Positions 39,781 through 48,826 of a stretch of DNA of 48,826 nucleotides are shown piece by piece. The notes under the pieces were generated by a model that did not search any database, was not told where the DNA came from, and worked only from the letters and a program-made list of their open reading frames with translations. Source of the DNA: Silicimonas sp. Lineage in GTDB: Bacteria; Pseudomonadota; Alphaproteobacteria; Rhodobacterales; Rhodobacteraceae. A program made the position numbers and the translations under genes. The stretch spans positions 1-48,826 of the forward strand of contig JAJDUZ010000035.1 of NCBI GenBank assembly GCA_022826385.1, read 5' to 3'. How positions within the stretch are numbered: the first letter of the stretch is position 1; the number at the start of each line of letters is the position of its first letter.

Positions 39781-40655
39781 TCGGCCTCTCCCGCGATCTG
39801 CATCAGGTACTGACCATAGGCGTTCTTGCCCAAGGGTTTGGCAGCGGCCAGCAGGTCATCCTTGGTGATCCAGCCATTCTCAAAGGCGATCTCCTCGGGC
39901 GAGCCCGATTGCAGGCCTTGCCGGGCGGTCAGGGTACGCACGAAGTTTCCGGCATCCAGCAGCGACGCGTGCGTGCCGGTGTCCAGCCACGCATAGCCGC
40001 GGCCCATCCGCTCGACATTCAAGAGCCCATCATCAAGGTAAAGCTGCAGAAGGTCGGTGATCTCCAACTCGCCCCGATCAGAAGGGACCACACGCGCGGC
40101 ACGCTCGGACGCGCTGCCGTCAAGGAAATAGAGACCGGTCACGGCATAGTTCGAAGGCGGGTGTTCGGGTTTCTCGATGATCTGGCTGACCTTGTCGCCG
40201 TCATAGGCCAGCACGCCATAACGCTTGGGGTCGGCCACACGGTATCCGAACACCGTGCCGCCTTCAGGCATCGCGTCGGCGCGTTCAAGGATCTTGGGCA
40301 GGCCGTGACCAAAGAAGATGTTGTCGCCCAGCACCATGGCCGAGGGGGCGCCGTTCAGGAAGTCGCCGGCCAGAAGATACGCCTGCGCCAGACCATCCGG
40401 CGAGGGCTGGATGATCCACTCAAAGCGCAGGCCCCATTGCGACCCGTCGCCCAACAGGCGTTTGAACTGTTCCTGGTCCTGCGGCGTTGTGATGATGGCG
40501 ATCTCGCGAATGCCCGCCAGCATCAGCACCGACAGCGGGTAATAGATCATCGGCTTGTCGTAAATCGGCAGAAGCTGCTTCGAGACCCCGATCGTGATCG
40601 GGTAAAGCCGGGTGCCCGAGCCACCTGCAAGGATAATGCCTTTGCGCTTGGTCAT
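39777..40655 (-). CDS. rfbA: Glucose-1-phosphate thymidylyltransferase
   Basis: A 292-aa nucleotidyltransferase forming dTDP-glucose, the first step to dTDP-L-rhamnose. Signature GIILAGGSGTRLYPITIGVS, then KQLLPIYDKPMIYYPLSVLM, QPSPDGLAQA and LGDNIFFGHGL, then RGELEITDLL, all as in RfbA/RmlA. The start at 40655 is the family N-terminus; AAAGGA lies about 14 bases upstream, farther than ideal. It overlaps the downstream epimerase gene by four bases. Confidence 0.96.
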   Translation of the reverse strand: MTKRKGIILAGGSGTRLYPITIGVSKQLLPIYDKPMIYYPLSVLMLAGIREIAIITTPQDQEQFKRLLGDGSQWGLRFEWIIQPSPDGLAQAYLLAGDFLNGAPSAMVLGDNIFFGHGLPKILERADAMPEGGTVFGYRVADPKRYGVLAYDGDKVSQIIEKPEHPPSNYAVTGLYFLDGSASERAARVVPSDRGELEITDLLQLYLDDGLLNVERMGRGYAWLDTGTHASLLDAGNFVRTLTARQGLQSGSPEEIAFENGWITKDDLLAAAKPLGKNAYGQYLMQIAGEAE

Positions 40656-40672
40656 GGAAAATGGGTGTCCTT

Positions 40673-41536
40673 TCAGGCGCTTTGCTGCCGCAGGTCTTCT
40701 AGCACATCCGCAAGCCCGGCGCGCCAGTCGGGGCGTTTGATGCCAAAATCGGCCTCCAGACTGCTGCAATCGAGCCGCGAATTGAGGGGTCTTTTGGCAG
40801 GTGTCGGATAGTCGCTGGTCGGAATGTCAACAACAGCGGGTGTTAGCCCGGATTGTGCAAAGATCTCGCGGGCGAAATGAGCCCAGCTGACATCCGGGGC
40901 GCCCGAGAAATGATAGGTTCCACCCGGTGCTCCGTCCGCCAGTCCGTGCGCCAGCGTCAGGCAGGCATCCGCGATGGCCGCGGCCGGGGTCGGTCCGCCG
41001 AACTGGTCGTCCACGACCCGCAACTGGTCCCGTTCCGCCCCAAAGCGCAGCATCGTTTTGACGAAGTTGTTGCCATGCGCGCTGAACACCCATGATGTCC
41101 GGAGTGTTGCGAACGCGCCGCCGAACCGGGCAAGGGCCAACTCGCCCGCCCGCTTGCTGCGGCCATAGGCCCCCTGCGGGTCGGTCGGGTCATCCGGCGT
41201 CCAGGCCTTGGTGCCGTCGCCCGAAAACACGTAGTCGGTCGAGATGTGAACAAGCGCCGCGCCGGTGCTGGCGCAGGCGTCGCCAAGCGCGGCAACGCTT
41301 GCGCCGTTGACGGCCTGAGCCAGATCGGTCTCGTCTTCGGCCTTGTCGACGGCGGTATAGGCAACGGCGTTAAGGACGGCATCGACCTGCAGCGCCAAGG
41401 CGACATCGCGCACTTGGTCGGGGTTGGCAAAGTCGGCGCGGTCGCGCCCGATGACCTCAAGCGTCAAATCCGCCGGTGCGCGCCGCTGCACTTCGGTCGC
41501 GACCTGTCCGGTGGCTCCGAATAAAGCGAGTTTCAC
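40673..41536 (-). CDS. rfbD: dTDP-4-dehydrorhamnose reductase
   Basis: A 287-aa SDR reductase, the last step of dTDP-L-rhamnose synthesis. The N-terminus is [29 protein letters not shown] follows, then [21 protein letters not shown] (Tyr-x3-Lys) and [16 protein letters not shown], and the C-terminal [13 protein letters not shown]. It starts with GTG, overlapping the rfbB stop by four bases (GTGA). Confidence 0.95.
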   Translation of the reverse strand: MKLALFGATGQVATEVQRRAPADLTLEVIGRDRADFANPDQVRDVALALQVDAVLNAVAYTAVDKAEDETDLAQAVNGASVAALGDACASTGAALVHISTDYVFSGDGTKAWTPDDPTDPQGAYGRSKRAGELALARFGGAFATLRTSWVFSAHGNNFVKTMLRFGAERDQLRVVDDQFGGPTPAAAIADACLTLAHGLADGAPGGTYHFSGAPDVSWAHFAREIFAQSGLTPAVVDIPTSDYPTPAKRPLNSRLDCSSLEADFGIKRPDWRAGLADVLEDLRQQSA

Positions 41537-42567
41537 GCGCCCGTTCCCCGCCGTTCCATCGCGATGTCCAGAAGCGGGCGCCACCAGTCTTCGTTCTGCA
41601 GATACCAGTCGACAGTCTTTTCCAAACCCTCTTCCAGCGTGACCGAAGGCCGCCAGCCCAGTTCGGTCCGGATGCGGGTCGGGTCAATGGCATAGCGCAT
41701 GTCATGCCCCGGGCGATCGGTGACGAACTCGATCAGGTCGGCATGCGGGGCGCCGTCGGGGCGGCGCTTGTCCAGCACGGCGCAGATCGTCTGCACCAGA
41801 TCGATGTTCCGCGCTTCGTTTTCCCCGCCGATGTTATAGCTGCGCCCGACCTCGCCCTTGGTCAGAACCGTCAGCAAGGCGTCGGCATGGTCTTCGACAT
41901 AAAGCCAGTCGCGCACGTTCTCGCCTTTGCCATAGACCGGGATCGGATGCCCGTGGATCGCGTTCAGGATCACCACCGGGATCAGCTTCTCGGGGAAGTG
42001 GAACGGCCCGTAATTGTTCGAACAATTCGTCATCACGACCGGCAGGCCATAGGTCTCGTGCCACGCGCGGACCAGATGGTCCGAGGAGGCTTTCGAGGCC
42101 GAGTAGGGGCTGCGCGGATCATAGGGCGTCTCTTCGGTGAACATGCCCGTCGGCCCAAGCGAGCCGAACACTTCATCGGTCGAGATATGGTGGAAGCGAA
42201 ACGCTTCCGGGCGGTCCATGCGTTCCCAATAGGCCCGCGCCGCTTCCAGCAACGTATAGGTGCCGGTGATATTGGTCTCGACAAAAGCCGCGGGTCCGTC
42301 AATCGAACGGTCGACATGGCTTTCCGCGGCAAGGTGCATCACCGCGTCGGGCTCGTGGCGCCGAAACACGTCATCAAGGGCCGCGCGATCGGTGATGCTG
42401 ACCTCTTCAAAGGCATAGCCCGGCGCGTTCGAGACGCCGGCCACATTGGCAAGGTTGGCGGCGTAGGTCAGGCTGTCGAGGTTGATGACCTCGTGCCCGT
42501 CGCGCACGGCTTGCCGCACGACCGCCGAGCCGATGAACCCGGCGCCACCTGTCACAAGTATCTTCAT
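41533..42567 (-). CDS. rfbB: dTDP-glucose 4,6-dehydratase
   Basis: A 344-aa extended SDR making dTDP-4-keto-6-deoxyglucose. Motifs are [33 protein letters not shown], catalytic [26 protein letters not shown] and [17 protein letters not shown], all diagnostic. The ATG at 42567 has GGGAGGG upstream and overlaps the rfbC stop by four bases. The enzyme serves rhamnose synthesis with its three neighbours. Confidence 0.96.
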   Translation of the reverse strand: MKILVTGGAGFIGSAVVRQAVRDGHEVINLDSLTYAANLANVAGVSNAPGYAFEEVSITDRAALDDVFRRHEPDAVMHLAAESHVDRSIDGPAAFVETNITGTYTLLEAARAYWERMDRPEAFRFHHISTDEVFGSLGPTGMFTEETPYDPRSPYSASKASSDHLVRAWHETYGLPVVMTNCSNNYGPFHFPEKLIPVVILNAIHGHPIPVYGKGENVRDWLYVEDHADALLTVLTKGEVGRSYNIGGENEARNIDLVQTICAVLDKRRPDGAPHADLIEFVTDRPGHDMRYAIDPTRIRTELGWRPSVTLEEGLEKTVDWYLQNEDWWRPLLDIAMERRGTGA

Positions 42568-43121
42568 GCGCCCTCCCAAACGAACGGGCTGTCAAACGCG
42601 TCCAGCGTTTGCGCGCCGCTGTCCTTGGCCGACAGAACCGGGTCGCCTGTAAGGCCCCAATCGATCCCGCAGCTGTCCCAGCGGACCGAGCCATCAGCCT
42701 CGGCCGAGTAGTAGTTGTTGACCTTGTAGATCACCTCGGTGTTGGGCACGCGGGTCACGAAGCCATGCAGGAACCCTTCGGGCACCAAAAGCTGCAGCCC
42801 GTTTTCCGCACTCAATTCGATGCCGAAGCTTTGACCATAGGTGGGCGAGCCCTTGCGCACGTCGACCACGGCGTCGAACAGGCTGCCTTGCCCGCAGCGC
42901 ACCAGCTTGGCTTGCGCGAAGGGCGGCGCCTGGAAATGCATACCCCGCAACGTGCCGGTCTCGGCCGAAAGCGAGTGATTGTCCTGCACGAAGTCGATAT
43001 CCAGCCCGGCATCCGCCATGCGCTGCTTGTTCCAGCTTTCGGAAAAGAACCCGCGCGCATCGCCATGGCGCACTGGTTTCAGGACGAAAACGCCCGGCAG
43101 GGATGTGTTTTGTACGTCCAT
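42564..43121 (-). CDS. rfbC: dTDP-4-dehydrorhamnose 3,5-epimerase
   Basis: A 185-aa cupin-fold epimerase. It shows [39 protein letters not shown] (with the catalytic His), [20 protein letters not shown] and [13 protein letters not shown]. The start at 43121 has GGAG at short spacing. It is the first gene of the rfbCBDA-lspL-ugd operon, so the main promoter should lie in the 237-base gap to 43358; no clear hexamer pair could be identified there. Confidence 0.95.
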   Translation of the reverse strand: MDVQNTSLPGVFVLKPVRHGDARGFFSESWNKQRMADAGLDIDFVQDNHSLSAETGTLRGMHFQAPPFAQAKLVRCGQGSLFDAVVDVRKGSPTYGQSFGIELSAENGLQLLVPEGFLHGFVTRVPNTEVIYKVNNYYSAEADGSVRWDSCGIDWGLTGDPVLSAKDSGAQTLDAFDSPFVWEGA

Positions 43122-43358
43122 CTTACTCCACACGCACTGGTTACCCGCGTGTCCTAGCATTTGCCTGCTCGCAGGTCACCGGCAGCAAGGGCGGGACATG
43201 CGGATTCATTGCAGGCGTGGCGTTGACGCGACAAATGGTTAACGCATGGGCATCGGTCATGCATAGCCTGCGCGAAACACAAGACTGATACCTGTGCTAT
43301 CTGAAATTTTGATTAAATATTGTGTGGTTAGTGAACGGCAGGTTCTCTTGGCAGGGCC

Positions 43359-44486
43359 TCACAAGTCGGCGTGATACTCCGAGATCAACGCGCGGACCAC
43401 GTCGCGCAACGCTTCCTCGTGATCGGCTCCGGCCTCTTTGGCCTGTTCATAGACGCGGCGCTGCCGCTCGGCGCTGTTGCCGCCCTGCAGGATGTCGCGC
43501 GTGCCCGCGATTTCGGCGGTGGAGTTCAGCACGGCCCCATCCTCGGCCAGAATGTCGATCAGTTCGTCCAGCAGGTCCGAAAACGGAACCACTTCGCCCC
43601 GTCCGAAGTCGATCAGTCCTTCCGACATGCCATAGCGCTGCGCCCGCCAGCGGTTTTCGCCCACAAGGAAGTGGTCATAGATGCGCCAGCGCTGGTTGCG
43701 GGTCTTCAAACGCCAGAGCATCCGCATGATGCCCTGTATCACCGCTGCGATGGTCAGCATGTGTTCCAGCCGCGGACACATGTCGCAAATCCGCGTTTCC
43801 AGCGTGGCGAACCGATCCGAGGGGCGCAGATCCCACCAGATTTTGGTGGCATCTTCGATCGCGCCGGTGCTGACGATGGCCTGAACGGCACGGCGATAGC
43901 TTGAATAGCTCTCGAGGCGCGGGGGCAGGCCGGTGCGGGGCAGGTTGTCGAAGACCGTCAGGCGATAGCTTGCCAGCCCGGTATCCTCGTTCTGCCAGAA
44001 GGGTGACGAACACGACATCGCCAGAAGATGCGGCAGGAAGTAACTCGCCTGGTTCATCAGATCGACGCGCAGGTCGTCATCCTCGATGCCGACATGCACA
44101 TGCGCGCCCGAGATCAGCATCCGCCGCCCGACGGCCGCCAGATCACTGCGCAGCGCATTATAGCGTTCGCGGTCGGTGTGGTGCTGGTCCTTCCAGTCGG
44201 CGGTCGGGTGGCATGAAACGGCAAGCGGCGCGAGGCCATGCGCATCGGCAATCTCGGCCACCGTCGTGCGCAGGTGTTTCAGGTCGGCGCGAGCCTCGCC
44301 AATGTCTTTGCAGACCTTGGTGCCAACCTCGACCTGGCAGCGCAGAAACTCGGGCGAGACCTGATCGCCAAGCGCGGCCTTACACTGGTCCATCAGCGCT
44401 TGCGGCGCTTCTGCCAATGCCAGTGTCTTGCGATCAACAAGGAGGTACTCCTCCTCGATCCCCATCGTGAAGCTTGGTTCAGCCAT
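43359..44486 (-). CDS. ybdK: Carboxylate-amine ligase, YbdK/GCS2 family
   Basis: A 375-aa ATP-grasp-like ligase of the glutamate-cysteine ligase 2 family. It starts [13 protein letters not shown], the family signature, and shows [38 protein letters not shown] and [10 protein letters not shown]. YbdK has weak gamma-glutamylcysteine ligase activity in E. coli; the physiological reaction here is not established. The start at 44486 has GAGGGG upstream. It appears to be a single gene upstream of the rfb operon on the same strand. Confidence 0.93.
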   Translation of the reverse strand: MAEPSFTMGIEEEYLLVDRKTLALAEAPQALMDQCKAALGDQVSPEFLRCQVEVGTKVCKDIGEARADLKHLRTTVAEIADAHGLAPLAVSCHPTADWKDQHHTDRERYNALRSDLAAVGRRMLISGAHVHVGIEDDDLRVDLMNQASYFLPHLLAMSCSSPFWQNEDTGLASYRLTVFDNLPRTGLPPRLESYSSYRRAVQAIVSTGAIEDATKIWWDLRPSDRFATLETRICDMCPRLEHMLTIAAVIQGIMRMLWRLKTRNQRWRIYDHFLVGENRWRAQRYGMSEGLIDFGRGEVVPFSDLLDELIDILAEDGAVLNSTAEIAGTRDILQGGNSAERQRRVYEQAKEAGADHEEALRDVVRALISEYHADL

Positions 44487-44643
44487 GTCGGTCCCCTCAT
44501 CCTCATGAAACCAGAGCGTTGAACCCGCTTGCAACCGAAATCAGCGAAGGAATGGGGCAGAGATTCCCCGGAATGGTCCAATTTCGACCACGGTCTTTGT
44601 TTCTTTTTGGGGAACAATGACTGGTGAAAGACGGGATTGACCC

Positions 44644-44892
44644 ATGCGTATCCTGACGCCCCTTGCGCTTTGCGCCGTTTCTTTCTTTGCCCCCTATGCC
44701 GTGGGCAGCGAAGGGCTGATCGAAGATCAGTACTTTGACGCGGCGGGCGCTTCCGGCTCGGTCCGGGCGCTGGAAAACTTCGTGCTGAGCTTTCCCGACA
44801 GTCGCTATGTCAGCGTTGCCGAAGGCATGATTTCCGAGTTGCACGTGGCGGCCCTTGCAACGCCCGCGGTCGGGCTGCGCTACGTGCAATAG
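44644..44892 (+). CDS. Small secreted protein, unknown
   Basis: An 82-aa protein with signal peptide MRILTPLALCAVSFFAPYAVG, likely cleaved near residue 20-22. The mature part is short and acidic, with ENFVLSFPDSRYVSVAEGMI, a pattern like a single TPR-type or tol-associated helix pair. No family is recognised. The ribosome-binding site is weak. It converges on the SCP2 gene, with a 10-base gap between stops. Confidence 0.6.
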   Translation: MRILTPLALCAVSFFAPYAVGSEGLIEDQYFDAAGASGSVRALENFVLSFPDSRYVSVAEGMISELHVAALATPAVGLRYVQ

Positions 44893-44902
44893 GGGCCTGA
44901 GC

Positions 44903-45202
44903 CTAGCTCTCGGAACTGAGGATCTCGCCGATCTTCAAGGCGCGCATCGGGTTTCCGTCCACCTTGAGCTTCCGCATCATGAAGGCCTTCGCGGCGTTCA
45001 ACTGTCCCGTCGCAATGGCGTGAAAGACATCCGCCGGCGCGGTCAGCGTGATGTCCGCGTCGCGCTCGCTTTCGACGGCCCCGGTCTCATCCACGAACAG
45101 TTTGGCGAAACCCGGCATGTCCAGCCGAACGCTGCCCTTGATGCGCCCCTTGGCGCGGGCGGTGACCAGTTGCAGCATGTCGTCGCGGGTCAGTTCTGTC
45201 AT
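44903..45202 (-). CDS. SCP2 sterol-binding domain protein
   Basis: A 99-aa protein consisting of one SCP2 domain. It shows GRIKGSVRLDMPGFAKLFVD, then DADITLTAPADVFHAIATGQ, then NAAKAFMMRKLKVDGNPMRA. The fold makes a hydrophobic tunnel for lipids or acyl-CoA; the bacterial role is unknown. The start at 45202 has AGGAAAGG upstream; the longer open frame to 45325 crosses the petC terminator and is not coding. Confidence 0.92.
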   Translation of the reverse strand: MTELTRDDMLQLVTARAKGRIKGSVRLDMPGFAKLFVDETGAVESERDADITLTAPADVFHAIATGQLNAAKAFMMRKLKVDGNPMRALKIGEILSSES

Positions 45203-45293
45203 CTTTGGCCTTTCCTGATGGCGCCAAGGGTCATGGTTCACGGGCGGCTGTCCAGTGTGACGTTGGGTTCCGAGCCGGGCCTTCGGCAAAGAA

Positions 45294-45322
45294 AAACGCC
45301 GCCCGGGCGAGGGGCGGCGTTT
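45294..45322 (-). terminator. Rho-independent terminator of petABC
   Basis: Perfect 11-base arms AAACGCCGCCC and GGGCGGCGTTT with a seven-base loop. On the minus strand the hairpin is followed by a T-rich stretch (TTCTTTG). It lies 22 bases after the petC stop. Confidence 0.92.
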
Positions 45323-45344
45323 CATGACTTGATGTCCGGGTCGA

Positions 45345-46199
45345 TCACTCGGCGGGCGAGATGCCCTTGCGCTTGATCGGCGCCCAGAGACGCTTGTTGG
45401 TCAGGTACAGCAGCACGCTGAGCACGATCAGGAACACAACGGCGATGAAACCGGCTTCCTTGCGGGCGTTCAGCTTCGGCTCGGACGTCCACATCAGGAA
45501 CGCCGAAACGTCCTGTGCGGCCTGTTCGATCGTCGCTTCGGTGCCGTCCTCGAACTCGACATCGTCACCCCAGAGCGGCTGACCCATGGCGATCCACGAG
45601 CCTTCGATCTTCGGCGTGCCGTCTTCGTACTTACACTCATCCGGCATACCGCCCGCGGTGAAGACTTTATTGTAGGAGCCTTCGATGTCGCTTTCAGCGG
45701 CGCATTCCGGCGGGTCGGTGTAGCCCGCCAGCAGCGAGGCGATGTATTCCGGACCGCCCATGCCCTTGAAGAGCTGGTTGGTGCCCAGACCATAGGGGCC
45801 CGAGAAGCCGGCGCGTGCCTTTGCCATCATCGACAGGTCGGGCGCGTTCTCCAGCGCCGAACCCGGGAAGTGGTCGGTCGGCTTGGCCGCACGAAAATCA
45901 TCGATCTCCGGGTCGAACACTTCATAGAACTCGGCATAGGCGCGCACCTGGTCTTCCGGCAGATGCGGACCGCCTTCGTCACCCAGCGTGCGCAGCGGCA
46001 CGTATTGCAGACCGTGACAAGCGGCGCAGATTTCAGTGTAGACCTGCAGGCCACGCTGAAGCTGCATCTCGTCATAGGTGCCGAACGGCCCTTCGAACGA
46101 GAAGTCATAGTCCGTCACCTTCGGTGCCTTCCCCGCCGCAAGGGCGGGGCTGGCAAGGCCCATGACGAGGGCTGCGGAAAGAGCAATCTTGCGGATCAT
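45345..46199 (-). CDS. petC: Cytochrome c1 of the bc1 complex
   Basis: A 284-aa membrane-anchored c-type cytochrome. The signal peptide [20 protein letters not shown] ends ALAAG. The haem motif CAACH follows QVYTEI. The Met ligand region is [16 protein letters not shown] Cys pair (PPECAAES and PDECKYED) resembles the extra disulfide loop of Rhodobacter c1. The C-terminal anchor is [19 protein letters not shown]. It passes electrons from the Rieske protein to soluble cytochrome c. It is last of petABC, 14 bases after petB. Confidence 0.96.
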   Translation of the reverse strand: MIRKIALSAALVMGLASPALAAGKAPKVTDYDFSFEGPFGTYDEMQLQRGLQVYTEICAACHGLQYVPLRTLGDEGGPHLPEDQVRAYAEFYEVFDPEIDDFRAAKPTDHFPGSALENAPDLSMMAKARAGFSGPYGLGTNQLFKGMGGPEYIASLLAGYTDPPECAAESDIEGSYNKVFTAGGMPDECKYEDGTPKIEGSWIAMGQPLWGDDVEFEDGTEATIEQAAQDVSAFLMWTSEPKLNARKEAGFIAVVFLIVLSVLLYLTNKRLWAPIKRKGISPAE

Positions 46200-46213
46200 T
46201 GTCGTGTTCCTTC

Positions 46214-47560
46214 TCATTCCGCTGGCGTCGGTGCAGCGGCACCGGCGTCCTCGCCTTTCGGCGGGTAGTGGGCATCGAAGTCTTCTTCGATGGTTTCCGG
46301 GACCGGCAACGGTTTCTCCATCACGCCCAGAAGCGGCAGGATCACCAGGAAGTAGGCGAACCAATATGTGGACGCGATCAGGGCGATGTAAGGATAGATG
46401 CCTTCTGCCGGCATAGCGCCCACCCACATCAGGACAAAGAAGTCCACAACGAGGAGCCAGAACCACCACTTGAACATCGGGCGATACTTGCCCGATCGGA
46501 CCGACGAAGTGTCGAGCCAGGGCGCAAGAGCCATCACTGCAATAGCGCCAAACATGGCGACCACGCCGAAGAACTTCGCGTCCACGATGCCTGCGGTCAG
46601 GAAGTCGACTGCGATAACCAGCCACACTTCGGTGTCGAAGGCGCGCAGGATCGCGTAGAACGGCAGGAAGTACCATTCGGGCACGATGTGCGCCGGCGTC
46701 GCCAACGGGTTCGCCTCGATATAGTTGTCCGGGTGGCCCAGATAGTTCGGCATGAAGCCGACAATCGCGAAGAACACGGCCAGGATCACGGCCAGCGCGA
46801 AGACGTCCTTGATGACGTAGTAGGGCCAGAACGGCACCGTGTCGCGCTCGGCTTCTTCCTTCGACCCGCGGCGCACTTCAACACCCGTCGGGTTGTTGTT
46901 GCCGGTGGTGTGGAAGGCCCAGATATGCACGATCACCAGACCTGCGATCACGAAGGGCAGGAGGTAGTGCAGGCTGAAGAAACGGTTCAGCGTGGCATTG
47001 TCCACCGCCGGTCCGCCCAGAAGCCAGGTCTGGATGGCTTCACCCACAAACGGGATGGCGCCGAAAAGCCCGGTGATCACAGTAGCGCCCCAGAAGCTCA
47101 TCTGGCCCCAAGGCAGCACGTACCCCATGAATGCCGTGCCCATCATCAGGACGAAGATCAGGATACCGATGATCCATGTGACCTCGCGCGGTTCCTTGTA
47201 CGAGCCATAATACAGGCCGCGGAAGATATGCGCGTAGACCGCGACAAAGAACAGCGATGCGCCGTTCATGTGCAGATAGCGGATCATGTGACCGCCATTC
47301 ACGTTGCGCATGATGTGCTCGACGCTGGCGAAGGCCATGTCGACATGCGGCGTGTAATGCATCGCCAGCACGATGCCGGTGATGATCTGCAGCGCAAGGC
47401 AGAAGGTCAGGACAATGCCCCAGATCCACATCCAGTTCAGGTTCTTCGGAGTGGGGATCATCAGGGTGTCATACAGAAGGCCCACCACGGGGAGGCGGCG
47501 GTGCAGCCACTTCTCGCCCTGGGTAACCGGTTCGTAATGGTCGTGCGGGATACCAGCCAT
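46214..47560 (-). CDS. petB: Cytochrome b of the bc1 complex
   Basis: A 448-aa polytopic quinol oxidase subunit with eight main membrane helices. Haem-ligand His pairs are in [20 protein letters not shown] plus [11 protein letters not shown], and in [20 protein letters not shown]. The Qo-site motif is [15 protein letters not shown]. The full-length (not split) form fits alphaproteobacteria. It oxidises ubiquinol and moves protons across the membrane. The stop of petA lies 14 bases before its ATG, with GGGAG as ribosome-binding site. Confidence 0.97.
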   Translation of the reverse strand: MAGIPHDHYEPVTQGEKWLHRRLPVVGLLYDTLMIPTPKNLNWMWIWGIVLTFCLALQIITGIVLAMHYTPHVDMAFASVEHIMRNVNGGHMIRYLHMNGASLFFVAVYAHIFRGLYYGSYKEPREVTWIIGILIFVLMMGTAFMGYVLPWGQMSFWGATVITGLFGAIPFVGEAIQTWLLGGPAVDNATLNRFFSLHYLLPFVIAGLVIVHIWAFHTTGNNNPTGVEVRRGSKEEAERDTVPFWPYYVIKDVFALAVILAVFFAIVGFMPNYLGHPDNYIEANPLATPAHIVPEWYFLPFYAILRAFDTEVWLVIAVDFLTAGIVDAKFFGVVAMFGAIAVMALAPWLDTSSVRSGKYRPMFKWWFWLLVVDFFVLMWVGAMPAEGIYPYIALIASTYWFAYFLVILPLLGVMEKPLPVPETIEEDFDAHYPPKGEDAGAAAPTPAE

Positions 47561-47574
47561 TCTCTCGTTCTCCC

Positions 47575-48132
47575 TTAACCGAGGATCAGGTCGTCGCCGT
47601 CGAACCGCGCAGGCGGAACAGGCAGGTTTTCAGGTGCGGGGCCTTTGCGGATGCGGCCCGACAGGTCGTAGTGCGACCCGTGGCAAGGGCAGAACCAGCC
47701 GCCGAACTCGCCGGCGTCGTTCAGGGGCACACAGCCCAAATGCGTGCACACGCCCATTTGGACCAGCCATTCACCGGCTTCGTCCAGTGCACGGTTTTCG
47801 TCGGTTGCTTCGGCACCGTCGACGCCGTTGGCGTTGCGAGCCAGCGGGTCCGGCAGGTCCGACACCGGCACGGCGCGCTCGGCTTCGATTTCTTCCGGTG
47901 TGCGGCGGCGAATGAACACCGGCTTGCCCAGCCACTTGACGGTCAACTGACCGCCCGGTTCGAGGCCCGACACATCAACCCTGATCGAGCTGAGCGCCTG
48001 CACGTCGGCAGAGGGGTTCATTTGGTTCACAAGCGGCCAAACGGCTGCGCCAGCCGCCACCGCGCCTGCACCGCCGGTGGCATAGTACAGAAAGTCCCGG
48101 CGCGTGCCTGTATGGTCATCTGGGTGCGACAC
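47575..48132 (-). CDS. petA: Rieske iron-sulfur subunit of the bc1 complex
   Basis: A 185-aa 2Fe-2S protein. The Tat-type N-terminus has [20 protein letters not shown], which remains as the membrane anchor. Cluster motifs CTHLGC and CPCHGSHYD supply two Cys and two His ligands plus the disulfide Cys. The insert (about 75-115) is usual for alphaproteobacterial Rieske proteins. The start is GTG with AGGAG six bases upstream. First gene of petABC. Confidence 0.96.
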   Translation of the reverse strand: MSHPDDHTGTRRDFLYYATGGAGAVAAGAAVWPLVNQMNPSADVQALSSIRVDVSGLEPGGQLTVKWLGKPVFIRRRTPEEIEAERAVPVSDLPDPLARNANGVDGAEATDENRALDEAGEWLVQMGVCTHLGCVPLNDAGEFGGWFCPCHGSHYDLSGRIRKGPAPENLPVPPARFDGDDLILG

Positions 48133-48286
48133 AAGATTCTCCTAAGTTTTTCAGGGCGTTTGGCCCAAACGGCAAAAGGCCGGACCATTCCCCCGGCAAT
48201 CTGAACGGCTACTTAGCGCTCAGGGATGAAATCGTCCAGCGGACAATGGCGCGCACCTTGTCGCAGTTTTGCTTGGAAGAGGGTGT

Positions 48287-48321
48287 GAAAACGAAAGAAG
48301 CCACCGGAGGCCGGTGGCTTC
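48287..48321 (-). terminator. Rho-independent terminator of the VPLPA-CTERM gene
   Basis: Perfect 11-base arms GAAGCCACCGG and CCGGTGGCTTC (48297-48321, three-base loop). On the minus strand they are followed by TTTCGTTTTC. It lies 23 bases after the stop of the CTERM gene and ahead of petA. Confidence 0.9.
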
Positions 48322-48344
48322 ATCTGTCAGGATACGAGGTCCGT

Positions 48345-48826
48345 TCAGGCTTTCTTGCGGCGCATTGCTCCGAAAGCGCCCAGACCGCCCAGCAGCAGAA
48401 GCGCCGATGCCGGAACCGGCACGGCCGAAACGTCGACGTTATCGATCAGACCACCATAGGTGTCTTCGCGGCCAGTTGCAGCAAAAGACAAGCTATAGGT
48501 GCCAGCCTCTTTGACTTCGAAAAGCTCGGTCACAAGCGTCCAGTCCTGGCGGGCATACGTGCCGCTCGGGCCGTTGACATGGCCAAGAACGAAGTTGCCG
48601 ATGCTATATGCGATCCCATTCGAGTCGGTCCGACCGGTCCGGGGGGCATAATAGAACGACAGCTTGTAGTTCCCGATCTTCATGTAGATGAGCCTTTTGC
48701 AAAACTCGCCGAGGCGCTGGAATTTCCCGCCGATTTCGACGGTTTTAGCTTGGTAGTTCTGGAAATCGGGGCCGCCACAAGCTATGGTGTGATTAGCAAT
48801 AAACCCATAAACAGAGGCAACCCCGA
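48345..48826 (-). CDS. VPLPA-CTERM sorting-domain protein, C-terminal part (cut by window edge)
   Basis: The frame is open from the right edge to the stop, about 159 codons visible. An internal Met at 48683 is not the real start because homologous-looking sequence continues upstream (GGPDFQNYQAKTVEIGG...). The visible part is a beta-rich extracellular domain with LSFYYAPRTGRTDSNGI and TYSLSFAATGREDTYGG plus LIDNVDVS. The last 25 residues are a textbook sorting tag: VPVPAS, a hydrophobic segment (ALLLLGGLGAFGAM) and a basic RRKKA end. Such tags are cut by an exosortase (XrtD type for VPLPA). The signal peptide is outside the window. It is a likely client of the EPS/exosortase machinery, parts of which are at 30301-37196. 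Confidence 0.88.
   Translation of the reverse strand, partial: GVASVYGFIANHTIACGGPDFQNYQAKTVEIGGKFQRLGEFCKRLIYMKIGNYKLSFYYAPRTGRTDSNGIAYSIGNFVLGHVNGPSGTYARQDWTLVTELFEVKEAGTYSLSFAATGREDTYGGLIDNVDVSAVPVPASALLLLGGLGAFGAMRRKKA

Noticed and set aside
46199..47578. A 459-codon open frame on the plus strand
   Set aside because: It is antisense to petB, whose identity is certain; the translated product is His/Asp/Arg-rich and without domains.

Overview
The window looks like a chromosomal segment of a marine-type Rhodobacterales (Roseobacter/Rhodobacter-like alphaproteobacterium). The evidence is high GC content, a three-gene petABC cytochrome bc1 operon, a TIGR02300 (FYDLN-acid) gene, a VPLPA-CTERM exosortase substrate, and intergenic hairpin repeats of a kind I associate with this order. 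That assignment rests on gene content and style only; the species cannot be named.

Layout. (1) 1-4659: the left edge cuts a lipoprotein gene. It is followed by a small integrated element, all genes on the minus strand: an HGGxSTG-type protein, an unknown, a winged-helix protein, an AlpA-like excisionase, an unknown cargo protein and a tyrosine integrase. The integrase lies next to the 3' end of tRNA-Ala(GGC). (2) 4734-13933: housekeeping and accessory metabolism: TIGR02300, a YgjP-like metallopeptidase, GntR and AraC regulators, a VOC protein, an MFS transporter, an alpha/beta hydrolase, a HAD phosphatase, an EamA exporter, YaiI, S-formylglutathione hydrolase and an AEC transporter. (3) 13934-14287: a hairpin-dense intergenic region. 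(4) 14288-23698: an ECF sigma factor coupled to a membrane-anchored vWA protein, a membrane protein/XRE pair, an FMN alpha-hydroxy-acid dehydrogenase, an ArsR/SRPBCC pair, ribosomal protein L25, and a secreted YHYH-domain pair.

(5) 23702-29589: a threonine/serine dehydratase, then a nonulosonic-acid-like locus. A NeuB-type synthase is transcribed away from a tightly overlapping operon of a Kdo-transferase-like glycosyltransferase, a Gfo/Idh/MocA oxidoreductase, a CMP-sugar cytidylyltransferase and a PtmA-like SDR. This set could make, activate and transfer an alpha-keto acid sugar. It is the most interesting system in the window. (6) 29605-37196: a rhomboid protease, then an exopolysaccharide/exosortase-type locus (TPR lipoprotein, initiating sugar transferase, AAA ATPase, Wzz-like chain-length protein, tyrosine autokinase) arranged around a divergent 481-base region. 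(7) 37427-43121: a six-gene operon, rfbCBDA followed by UDP-glucuronate epimerase and UDP-glucose dehydrogenase, supplying dTDP-rhamnose and UDP-uronic acids for surface glycans. (8) 43359-48132: a YbdK-type ligase, small unknowns, an SCP2 protein and petABC. The right edge cuts a VPLPA-CTERM surface protein, a plausible client of an exosortase encoded elsewhere.

Recurring non-coding signals include two copies of a double-hairpin element with a conserved GTGTC loop (6567-6613 and 25813-25858), and three copies of a hairpin + GTATTT + AGAAGAAG element (about 14020, 14218 and 24678).
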